Shown: positions 1 through 12,300 of the stretch, piece by piece | Numbering within the stretch: the first letter of the stretch is position 1 | Layout: every line of letters begins with the position of its first letter | Assembly (NCBI RefSeq): GCF_921293095.1 | Contig: NC_060257.1 | Coordinates: 68,766,472-68,830,471 of the forward strand | Direction: 5' to 3' | Source of the DNA: Ischnura elegans | Taxonomy: Eukaryota > Arthropoda > Insecta > Odonata > Coenagrionidae | DNA length: 64,000 nucleotides | Translations under genes and position numbers: made by a program | Notes under the pieces: generated by a model | The model's input: only the letters and a program-made list of their open reading frames with translations | What the model was told of the DNA's origin: nothing | Databases searched by the model: none

Positions 1-321
1 CCTCCAAACGGCCCAGTTCCCCTCGCCCGCCCCTATATCTCGAGCGATTCCACAATTTCCACCGTAGTGAGAGGTAGGAGAGGTTTAAGGCCTCTTCTCC
101 CTACCAATTCCCCCTTTCCCCCCGGTTCCCTTCTACTCCTTTTTATATATATATTTATACATATATATACATATCTTTTATATCAAACCCTCTTTTTCCC
201 CTACCCTGCCTGACAACCCCCTCAATCCCCCCCCTGGCCCCCCTAATCTACCCCTACCTTTCGCCTACCCCCGAAAAATCCGCTCCCTCTAACACATCCA
301 CGTTATGATTCCTTGCTACAG

Positions 322-335
322 ATGCCGGAAGAAAG
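322..335 (+). CDS. 14-nt microexon (CRKK) of the receptor-like gene
   Basis: A long pyrimidine-rich tract (about 180-300), a branch-point-like CTAAC at 287-291 and an AG at 320-321 precede this segment. A textbook GTGAGT donor follows at 336. Read in the phase needed by the next exon it gives C-R-K-K-G. The alternative is that the exon is first and starts at the ATG at 305 (M-I-P-C-Y-R-C-R-K-K), which is also in frame. The strong acceptor signals favour the microexon. Confidence 0.6.
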
Positions 336-3300
336 GTGAGTCTTTTAAAAAAGCTCTCGTCTTTAGCTTGCCATCAGTTTCTCTTCACTACGAAAAAAAA
401 GACGACAGGTTATAGTGCGTCGGGTGCTCGCAAACAACAAACACCACCGTGATTATTGTTTTGATTGTTGCTGCTTCTGTGTTTATATCCAACCCCCTGG
501 TGTGTGTGTGTGGAAGCATGCGTTTTTATTGTTGCATGAGCGCCGCCGCTGCTGTCGCCTCGCCGCCTTCACTTGTTTCCGTCGGTCGTGTTTTTCACCG
601 TCGCGTTAGAGGGATGCACGTTCCCTTACCTGCAGTGTTTTGTTTTTTGTTTTTTTTTTTTATTCTCTCCCCCTTTTTCGCACGTTTTCTCCGAGTGCTC
701 TCGGAAATATTTGTTCCGTGTGCGGAGTTCGCTTTTCAGTTCGTCCGAGCTCGGAGTGCCGGGAGAGTCTCGTCTCGTAAGCGGGCAATAACGGTGGCGG
801 CGACCGCCACCCTCTCGGCTGCACGTAGAAACTCACGTCACTGCACCATTTCTCCGAAATACCCTTTATTCACGCGCACCACTCGCTACATCGTCGGGAC
901 ACTTCACAGTTTTCTCAGTGGGCACTTCACTTCATGAGAACACCATTTTTTTAGCATATTTTCATTTCATAAACACGCTTCTTCATTCATTTACTTTGTT
1001 CCCCTTGCCTCTTGTCGTCAAGCCTTTGATGGTCTAGTTCTCCCGTTGGTATATATTTATACCTTTCAAGTTTTTCTGTTTACAACAGCTGATTTACTAC
1101 TCCATAATCCTCAGGATTAAATACCCTTCATTTACGCACAACGGTCGCTAAGGTGTCGGGCTAATTTCTCAGTGGGCACGTCACTTCATTAACACACCCT
1201 TTTTTAACATATATTCATTTCATAAACACTTTTCTTCTTTCATGGATAGCGTTTCTCTGTCGTCTCTTGTCGTAAAGCCTTTGATGGTCTAGTTTTTCAG
1301 TTTGTGTATATTTATGCCCGGCAAGCTTTTCTTACACCGATGTTCAATAATCCTCAGGATTTGTACCATCGCTGTGATTTCATCTTGTATTTGAGTGTAT
1401 GTAATCTCAGGGTCCCATCTTATTCTCTCGATTCTCTCACGTCTCTGCACCATTTTACCATAAAATATTTATTCACGTACACTGGTCTTTAAATGGGATA
1501 ATTTCACAGAGGACACTACTTTTCATGAAAAACACCGTTCTTCAATTTGTGTCCTTTTCACAACACACCGTTCTTCTTCCTTGATCAGTGTTCTTTTCTC
1601 TTAGTTTTCCAATAAGTATATATTCATTATGCTTTTCAAGTTTCGTCAAGCCCGGAGTTTACAACAGTTGAATCCCAACTCCGTCAGCGTTAGGATTCGA
1701 TTCGTCACTGTGATTTCCTCTTCCACAGTATTTGAGTAAATGTAAGCCCTGGTTTCTCTATATTTATATCACGGCAGCATCTCACTAACTACTATTCACA
1801 CACACACCCACACCATTTACTTCATATTCGGGCTAATTTCACTGAAAGGCACCTCAATTCATAAAACATCCTTCTTCAATTAATTTTGCTTTCATTCTAT
1901 ACCGTCCTACCTTAACCTTAAGTGTTTCTCTCACCTTCTGTCGCTAAGACTTTGGTGGTGTCGTTCTCCAATTGGTGTTGGTGGTTGTATTATTTCCTTG
2001 AGGATTTTTCATCGCCAGTGTAAACAGTCATTGGATACAATCTTCATATTCTTCAAGTTCAGGTCCAATTTCCAATTTGGGTGTATCTAATCGACAGGCT
2101 GACATTTATTTCGATTTCAGGTCACATTGGGTCAATGCTTTCTTATTTACCCAAATCTTCTGTTGCCATAACTGGTGTCCTTTCATCTACTTAATCAGTT
2201 GAATATTTCTTCTCGAGAAGAGTAGTTCATTCGGGTATAGTTCAATTCTTTCTTTGCAAGTTGTCTTGTGTCGCTGTCATCAATAATTGAATAATAGAAT
2301 CGAACTCCATGTCCTTAAGGTTCGGGCTCATCGCCGGAATTTCGCCAAATATTTGCGTGATTATATTCGTAATTTTTTGTCACATTTTTTCATCCACCCT
2401 CCATCTTTCCTGAGCCGTGACTTATTCATGTCACCTCCTGTTTAAACATTTGCATTTGTAGTTATTCGGTAAGCATTGAATCTATTGCAGATTTTTCATC
2501 TTTCTTCGTTCATAACAACTGACTTCTATTGTCAGAGTTGTCAGGTTTAGGTTCACTGCTGGGATTTTGCCTTTCATTTGCATACTTCTAATCGTTAAAT
2601 TCTCTCCTGCATACATTTTAACTTCTTTTACCTTTTAAACCTTCACTCCTACTTGAATAGTATTCCTATCACCCCCTGCCGCCGCAGTATTGCAGCCGCA
2701 TTTCTTGTTAGTTGGTGCACCAAAGTTTGTTTACCTCATGCAGATGTTTTGTCGACAGCTCTTAACAACAATGGAATACCATCAACGTAGTCTTCAAGTT
2801 AAGATTCAACGCTGTGATGTTCCCTTGCATTCACGTGTATCTATCCGTAAGTTTCTTTCCTATAACATACATTTATTCTCTATTAAGCGCCACCCTTACT
2901 TCTTTCTTGGATGACTATTCTTCCACCTTTTGCCCCTCACCCTTTCAGATACAATACTCCTCAGCGTGCGAAGTTTGATGTATTGAACCCTTGCAAATTT
3001 TTCATAGCCTGCCTAAGTAGCAATTGAATTTCGTTTAGCTTAAGTTCACCCTTGAGATGTTGCCTGTTCTCTGTCAAACATAAACGATAGGTAGCTCAAT
3101 TCCTACGCCGAAGTTATCAGAGTTATTTCCAATTGACATTATTTATTATCTTCTTTTTTTTTCTTTTACCTTTCCTTTTTTACACTGGTTTTTCTGACAC
3201 CTCCTGAGCACCACACTTTATCACTTAGATTACTCTTAAGCGCATGAATTTCGATGTATTAGATTTCAATATTAGATTTTTCAGCACGTGTTAGCAACAA

Positions 3301-6300
3301 TGGAATAACTTTTGTCTTAGGTTCACTATTGTGACGTTGCCTATCCTTCGTCGTCTATTTACAATAGTTGAATTCAGAGTCCGATGTTGCCAGGTATATA
3401 TATATTAACCACTCAAATGTTGCCCTATGTTTACGTGTTTTTATTATCGTCATTTTCTCTCCTGTACATTCATTTTACCTCCTCCCTCCCTGTCATCCGT
3501 CGACTGTCCCTTGATCGTATATATACAAAAGTTGAATTCACACGCAGATGTTGCCAGATATACGAGGATAAGTAAATTATTATCCGCAATTTAGCTATAA
3601 AATCTTATGTATGTAATATTTACTACAATACTGCTAACGAATTTTATATAAAATTCGTAGGCAGAACCGTGACTAATTTGCAGACGATGTGTCACTTCGT
3701 CAATGGTTACTCGTCTGTCTAAGAGTATCATTTCACGTGAACGCTCAATTTTTCCTTCATTTGTGGCGGTAAACGGTCGTCCGGCTACTTCATCGTGCGT
3801 AAAACTTGTTCGACGATTTTGGAATTTTTCTATCCATTTGTAGACACTCCGTTGTGGCAAAACATGGTTCCCGTACTGTACCGAAAGTCTTTCGTGAATT
3901 TTCCGACCACAAAAAACGGATCACTGATCCCTGCTCTTCTTTGATTCAAGTATAAGGCGGAGCAGCCATGATTAACATCACGGCAGCGATAACGAAACCA
4001 GCCTAGCAGCTTGAAGCTCGCAAAGACATAACAACAAATAAACATAGCATGCGTTATCAACGTAAAACGACAATACTACCAAAATAAACAAAAGTATAAC
4101 TAAATTGCGGCGGATAAAAATTGACTTGCCCTCGTATATTCCCCACACAGATGTTTCCCAGCATGCACGAGTTTGTATAATCGTCTTTTTTCCATCATCC
4201 ATATTCATTTTACCTCCTCCCTTTCCCGTCATTCCTCGGCTGTCCCTTCATATCCGATTCTGATGTTTCGTTCGATTGCTCCGGGATACTCCCTCTCGTT
4301 GACCTCACGGGTCAGGTCATGACCTAACACCCAGTTTCTCCTCTCTTCGGGAGAAGTGCCGCTCCCCCAACCTGCTGCCCCGGAGGACTCTGGGACGTGT
4401 AAAGCCTTTCGATCTTCCACATCGGACCTCGCTTTGAACCACGCTTCCATTTAGCGCTCGGCAAAAATCTTAAAAAAAAGAGCTTCATTCTCCGCCCGAA
4501 CGAGAGACTCAAATCCCTCGAGGCTGTTTGCTGTCCAGTGCTTCACGCAATATTTTCTCTTTTTTTCCCATCTATTTCCGTCGAAAACGCTACTTATCTT
4601 ATCTTTCCCCGGTACTATCAAGATGTTCCTCGATGAGGTATATAGCACAAATATATATCCGAGGTGGAGAACACACAGTACAGAGCACAATCAAAGATAC
4701 AAAATACTCGCATAACTAAATTTTCGGGACCTTTCTCGGAGTTAGGAAAATATATTTGGGATATTATTTTCCTTCGTATGGGATATTATTTTCCGTTCTG
4801 AAGTAGTAAAATAAATTTGGCGTAAAACAGGAATTTAATGAAATTGAAAACTTTAACTCGTAGGGAAATAGAGTGAACAGGTGCGTCAAAAAAATATACA
4901 CGGTTTGATATGACTATTGATTATGACGGTATATGACATTCGGTTCTGAATTACTTAAATACAACGTAAAACAGGAATTTTTTGAGTTTGAAAATATTAG
5001 CTCGAGGGAAAATAGAGTGAACAGGTGCGTAAAAATATCCACGGTTTGATATGACCATTGGTTATGACGGTATATGACATTCGGTTCTGAATTACTTAAA
5101 TACAACGTAAAACAGGAATATTATGGGTGCGAAAAAATAGCTCGTAAGAAAATAGAGTGAACAGGTGCGTAAAAAAAATATACACGGTTTGATATGACTA
5201 TTGATTATGACGGTATATGACATTCGGTTCTGAATTACTTAAATACAACGTAAAACAGGAATTTTTTGAGTTTGAAAATATTAGCTCGAGGGAAAATAGA
5301 GTGAACAGGTGCGTAAAAAATATCCACGGTTTGATATGACCATTGATTATGACGGTATATGATGTTCGGTTCTGAATTACTTAAATACAACGTAAAACAG
5401 GAATGTTATGGGTGCGAAAAAATAGCTCGTAAGAAAATAGAGTGAATGGGTGCATCAAAAATATCCACGGTTTGATGTGCTATCAATGATGACAGCTTTG
5501 AGTTTTTACCGATATATTCAGGTATAACTTTTTTATAACTCTTTCACACAATCCACATAATTATTTTTGCTCGATTTCACAGAGATTGTAATTTTTTGCT
5601 GATAATGAGATTAACAGCGTAATATATATTATCGATGAGCTCCTCTCTTTAGTGTTGGAAATGATTTGGTTCAGTTTTTTCATCGGAAATGGTAGCTTAA
5701 TTATATTCCCTTTTGAGGTTAAAAACCACATTATTTATACATCATTATTGACCAACTCGACCGTGCCAGCTCGTTAGCGTTTTACTTCTTTTTTTCGAAT
5801 TTTTCCACTCGTCCAGTTAGGACGAGTGGAAATATATCTCTCTAGCATTTTTATTAATCCTCTCTCTCGTACATATAAACGATTCCCACATTCGGTCTTC
5901 GTCCATTTTGACACAGCGGGGAAATGTGTTTTTTTTTCGTTGCTAGGACTACTGCTGCTATGGTGACCGGTCCGGGAGTTTTAACACACTTTCATGGCGT
6001 AAAACACTGACCGCGACACATGGACCCGATTCCGACACACGGCGTCCTGTGGCGAAAAAAAAATACAGAAGAAGAAATAAATGACTCTCGATCGAACATG
6101 TGACACACCGGTCCTCGTCCGCTGACGATGCCAATGTTATACAACTGTGCGAGCTTGATTCGGGGACTCAGTAAAAAAATCTCCGTTTCTCTTTTCCTCA
6201 AATCTTCCCCTCGCTACAGTATCTCATTCGTCATTTTAACCCAAGCTTCCACCTCCCGGGGTTCAAGCCATATAGATGGTTATTTGCCGAGGTAGGCGAC

Positions 6301-9300
6301 GACAGAGGCCATTGTAACCCTTGAAGATTTATGTACTATCGGTATTGCTAGGCGAAAGAAAGATAAGTTTGGGGATATTTGAAGACATGACTGCAAGAAT
6401 TAGGTAGTAAACAAAGGTATAGAATCCGGACGAATAGCAAAAAAAATGTTAGCACTCAAACAGTAGAACTCAAGACCTCAAAATTGTCTGCTTAACTTAT
6501 TTAAAATTTATTACTGAAAATAACAATGTCTGCTGGTGAAGGGGAAGAGGAGCTTTATGTGTTTGTGGAAACCTCTTTTTTTTTAATTGGTCATAATCTG
6601 AATCTTGCACTCTTAAGTCTTAATTTTTTTCTTTAATATTTATAATAGAAATAGTTTTTTTTTAATTCATGAAATTTTTTGTAGACGATGCATCACTTTC
6701 TCTGGATCAGTCGTCTTCTGTTTCGATGTATTAATAGTTTTATATTGACGTTACAGCTTGAAATTAATGGGGTGTAAAATTACATATTTTCAAAATTTCC
6801 CTGCATTCTCAATAATAGAATTTTACGTGTGATCGAATACTGAGGTAAAATTTTCACTTTATTAATGCCGGAAATTTTTTTAATGGCATGTTCTATATAT
6901 AATCTGAAAATTTTAAGATGACTACTTCATTATTAAGCTAGGTGTTCATCACAAAAATATCCCAGTCGAGCAGAAGTGATGCGTTCCCTTAAACTTTATT
7001 CTGATCCACAATTTTGAGGATTCAAACCAATTAATGTTATGTCATAAATATTCGAAAATTCCACGTACACAAGCCAGAGATGATAGCTTACATGCATGCG
7101 TCTCAGCTAGGCAACACGTTGAGCCATACTTAAGATCTTTTTCCCTATCCACGGTATAGGAAATCCCTAATCATTTTTGTAGCTGTAGTTAGCAACATGC
7201 AGCTGTGTTAATTAGCGCCGTGACGGAAGAAGGGTGTGAAACAAAGGTTGGATAGAAACCCGGCGTCAGAGTTGGCCGAATCTTAAGGATAATAAACTCC
7301 GAAGCATCGAGGCGATAACGTCAGCTTGGCCCTCCTCTGCCAAGAACAACCGAAGGGAAGAAGTAGTAATCACACGTTTGAGGATAGGGCATTGCCCTTT
7401 GACTCATGCCTTTCTTTTTACTGAAGAGAAGCGAGCCCCTCGGCGTGGTGAGTGCAGGTGCCCTTTAATTATCCGACATATCCTGACAGAGTGTAACAAA
7501 TACCGTGACGCGCGGATACGGTTCAATACAGGGGAAGACCTTGAACCATTCTAGGAGATCACCCTACTAATTTAAATAGTACAATTTTGTTTCTCAAGGA
7601 AATAGGTCTGTTTAAAAAAAACTTCAAAGTTCCTGTCTATCTTATGTAAATAAATAGTGCAGTGACGAGCCCTTTGTGATACGATTTGAATCAAATGATT
7701 GAGTAGTGGTGCAGAATGACCTAGCCGTCGACGCACCCTAACGCTCTATTATACTACTCTTAACGAAAGGTGCCTATTGGTTAATGAGTAAACGTCCCAT
7801 CCCGAGGGCGGAGTGCTGTGCATACAAGACTTGGGAGCTCTCCACGCGGCACCAAGGTAGGCTGTCTCTAATAAAAAATCTCCTTCTGTCATATGGAAGT
7901 TGAACTACGTTGAAAGACGTTGTAGGCTCTTCTTGAGATGATATAATTTTAATGAAAATATGTGAAAACTTAAGGTAGAGAAAGTGGAAAAAGTCCCAAA
8001 AAATGAACAAACATCGGTCTACTTGGACATTATATCTTTATTTATATTGTAACGAAAACTTAGTAAACTTTTTAGGCACGAGATCAATTTGAACTCAGAA
8101 CTTCGGGATGGGAAGCCGAAATTATTGCCTCCTAGGTAAATTTTTCATATGGGACTAACTTATCAGTGTAGATGAGAGTCTTTATATGTACCTTGAAATT
8201 TTTAAAGTGAAAGGGTTAGTTGTAAGTAAGCGGTCAAACAGTTTGATACTTTCTGTGAATATTATATCGAATAGAATTATCATAGTTACCAAAGTAGCTA
8301 TGGAGATTCGACTAAAATTCTCCCGCACTGCTGGGATTCCATCCCGTAAAATATTCTGCAGTATCTCATCACCCACGCTAAGTTCATCCCCCGTCCAACT
8401 CCAATGCATCTACTTTTCCTATTCCTGTGCGAGAGAGGTCTTCCACTTTAGCCAAAAGCCTTGCCGCTCATTATAACCTTCTTCTCGCTCGCAGGGGAGC
8501 AATTTGTGAGTAGCGCTTCTGAGCCCTCAACTTTTTTTCCTCGTTCTTTTAGCACCTTCCACCATTCTTCCACTCGCGAAGTCCCTCATCTCTTGACTCT
8601 ACGTTGAAAGACGTCGTAGGTTCTTCATGAGGTGATGTAATTTTAATGAAAAGATGAGAAAACATAAGGTAGGAGTGGAGAAAGGCCCTAAAAATGACTC
8701 AGCATTGGTCTTATCAAATATTTTATATTTATTTATATTGTAACACAAACTGAAAAAACTTATTAGATACAATATAAGGTTATTTTAAAATGGCTACAAT
8801 TTAATGACCTTGGAGACCCATTTTCAATCCCTGATGATGAATATTTTTGGATAATACTACTCCCTCGTGGATAGGCAATAGTAAATTTTGGTAATATTTT
8901 TTTAGATAGTTCATATCTCGGTAGAAATTTCGTGTGTCTCCGTACGCAGGATTTCTGTTAAATGCAATTCATGAAGCGTGAGATTACAAATTATTGATTT
9001 CAACGGGAGTAATTTTTGAATAACTTCTGACATATTACGTGATCATCAATGGAAGTTGGTGTTTTATTATTTTTTAGGTAGTCCGTATCTCTGTTTAAAT
9101 ATCGTGTGTTTACGTACGAGGGTTCTAGGTTTAGAACGTAATAGAGGTACAATGCCGGAGACAATATTTTTAGCATCCAGGAACCGAATATTTTCTAAAC
9201 CCCAAATTGACGACGAAATCCACTCCGCGTCAGAGAACAGCAAACCTTCTGATATGGGGGAGGACCTTTTCTTCGGTGCGGTTGGAAATGAGTTTTTAGC

Positions 9301-12300
9301 AGATCGAGGAAGGGAATTTGACTAGAATAGTGACTTTTATGAATGGTGCGCACAAAGGGAGGGTTACAAAGTATTCTGTAGCCGTTTTTTCCTCAGCAGA
9401 ATGCATTTTTGTGTGTATTGCTGGATGGGACGTGCCAGAATACAGTTGAAAAGTCATTTTGTTGCAGTCTTTAACGTACCTCAAACGATCTTTACGATTT
9501 TTTTCAACCTTTAAATATTTCGCATTAGATATTTGGAAATGCCCTCGATACCATGATTATGTGGGATGTCTTATTGCTATGCTTCGCCTTTCACAGATTT
9601 AAATTTTAGCCATGGCGACCCCTAGGCAAGGACTAACTATAAATCGACACGTGGGTCCAAGGTTCAGCTGAGGATTTTCAACTTTTAAACCAGAATTACA
9701 AACTTTTTCTGTGGCAAAATGTTTCATCATATCGTTCTTATTAACTTTTTAAAACCTGAATTGTGTAAATTTTCTATAATTAATGGTATATATGTATAAA
9801 TTATGTCACATTTTTGTGTCCGCGACAGTACAATATTTCTTTCGTTGTAATTTTTTATTTGAAAAAATAAGGATGATCTTGTGTCTCAAATTTTCTTGCT
9901 ACTCCTTTAAACCTTTCAAAATATCCTTATTAGCCGAAAATGACCCAATTTCTCTGTCGCTTCCTCAAATTCCTTGCTCTTTTCTGCTACTATGTGGAGA
10001 ATTCCTCCCCTGAATCGCCTGCGTGGATTCTTGTTGGCATTTGTGTGTGATCCCTTGCAGGAATTTCAGTGAACAAACATCAGTGCAGGTTCCAATCTCG
10101 TCTTATGTTGCAAATAGCGTTGGGTTTATTTAACTAACGGGCTTTGCTTATCTTGGTGGCACAGTCGTGTGCAAGAATTTGTGATTGACAATATATTCCA
10201 GTAATTTTTTGTGGTAACCGCTCAACAACCCGAACCTCGGTAGTGAACTAGTGAGCAGTTTTGTCCAGTAAGGAAACTCGAGAAATCTTCGACTATATTT
10301 GCTTAGCCGTCAAAGGAAATGGTGTAATGTCGTCCGTGCTTTTTGTTCGTAAAAACATCGAGTGATTTATTTTCCAATTACGGCAATAGCAATTGAGGAA
10401 CGCGACGAAAAAAATTAATTAGGAGTGCGTGATTTGCAGTCCTCTAAAAGGATTACCATCATGTCATGGTTGTACGTATGAGCGCATTGAGCCAATTAGT
10501 GGAGTGTTTGGCTACTGACTGAAGGCTTCCGGATTCATATTTCGGGTGAAACCTTACAATATCTCCGAAAAATTCCTTAAGTGTCCTAGAAAATGGAACT
10601 GACCCCCTAACCTGATTGAAAGGAATTCACATGCCTACAGCTGAGGCGACCTTTTTGCTCATCTATCCAAACCAAACTTCGAGTTGAATCCATATTTGAG
10701 TGAATAATTTTATGTATCAATGTGTTAATGGTAGGAAATGTGTGGTTTTGGTTCTCGGATAAAGTTCTATAATAATAAAGTTCTAATATTGTGCTCGAGT
10801 ACCCGTTGGAGTTGAGGCCCGGCTCCTATTCGGAGACTTTGTGGACTCTTTGAGTGCATTAGTCCATCCGTTGGATGGGCCATCAAACCTTGACACCTTT
10901 TGCCACTTCCAAAAACTTAAGGGTAAATTGCTGCTCCAGATTCACCTTATACCCTCGTAAACTACTAGATAATGCATCCCTAAATTGTCCGTCCACCTCC
11001 GCTTGATGACCTAGGATGTCTATTTTTCACCGAGAAAAACTAGTCATTTTTGTGCACACAGTCTAACATCCATTGAAACGGGCTTGGTTTGGACTCCTAT
11101 CTTCAGCCCTTATAGTGAAGTATTGTAAAATAATACACAAAAAAGTAATTGATAATAATGTCAGTAATGATCACAGTTTCACCCAATTACGACCATTTTA
11201 ATGTAATTGGACAACACATTTAGAGGCATAATTAATCGTTGCGGGCGTAACTTGGTGGAAATCCATAATCGTAGGAATAGGAGGATCAACAACTTTGCTA
11301 TTTCCACATCGTATTTTATTGACACCGATACTTGATAATGTCACCTTGATAATGTTACTCTGTAACGAAACCATGGTCGGTGTCAATAAAATACGACGTG
11401 GAAATAGCAAAGTTGTTGATCCTTATATTCCTACATTTAGAAGTATCAAAATTCCACAAAGCCATCGGTACTTTTTCGTGTTAAAAATATACTTTCGAAT
11501 AAAATTAATTTTATTCTGAAATGACCCCATGTTTGTAGTATTTTCCTCAATAGCCTGACCTTTCCCCCACCCCTCATAGTCTCCCGGGCTGAGTCACACA
11601 CAAACATTCGTACGCAGAGACACGTCGGAGGCTAGGGTGTGGATCTTGTGTGTGACGTGTGCCCCTCCCACATCCGCTGGGCCGCTCTTCTCCCGCGCCC
11701 GGCCGCTCCCTCCCTTCCCCTGTCGCCATGCCGCACCCCCGTGGACCGCGCCCACCAGGCGCAGGATCACCGCGCTCAGCGGTCCCTTTTATCGTAGGCA
11801 GGAGGCGTGTGTGTGTCTGTGTGAGAGAGACGGATAGTAGTGGCAGACCGGTGCGAACTGGAAATCGCCAGTTTTTGCCCGGGAGCAAAACCCCAAACTT
11901 GTGTCTTAGGGGCGATCCTTACCACAACTGGTGTCACTCCTGTGGCGAGAGTTGCAACGTGTACAGCCCAGCGTCCCTCTAGACGGACGGCGTTATGACC
12001 TCTCCCTTCGAGTGACTCGCCCTTCTTGGGAAAAACAATCCTCATCACAAAAATGAAATAATCATTTGGTTAAATCCAAGGCCGCACAATGTGACTGAAC
12101 CTGTTTCAACCACAACAAACGGTGAAAACTGTAATCCTTAAGTTTTTGCTCGAGAATAACGTCCCAACGTGTGTAGCCCAACGTCCCTCTTGGCGGACAG
12201 TGCTATGACCTCGTGCTTCAAGTGACTCGATTTTTTTTTTCTCACCGAGAAAAAAATCGCTTAACGGCACAGTTTGATTTCCCATGTGACAGACTTTGTT

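Noticed and set aside
415-937. Overlapping open frames of 60-160 codons near the left edge
   Set aside because: Low-complexity F/S/R-rich translations in a pyrimidine-rich intron, several frames open at once, no splice support or family features.
4229-4690. Minus-strand frames of 62-84 codons
   Set aside because: They lie in array-derived and flanking intronic sequence with no family signal.
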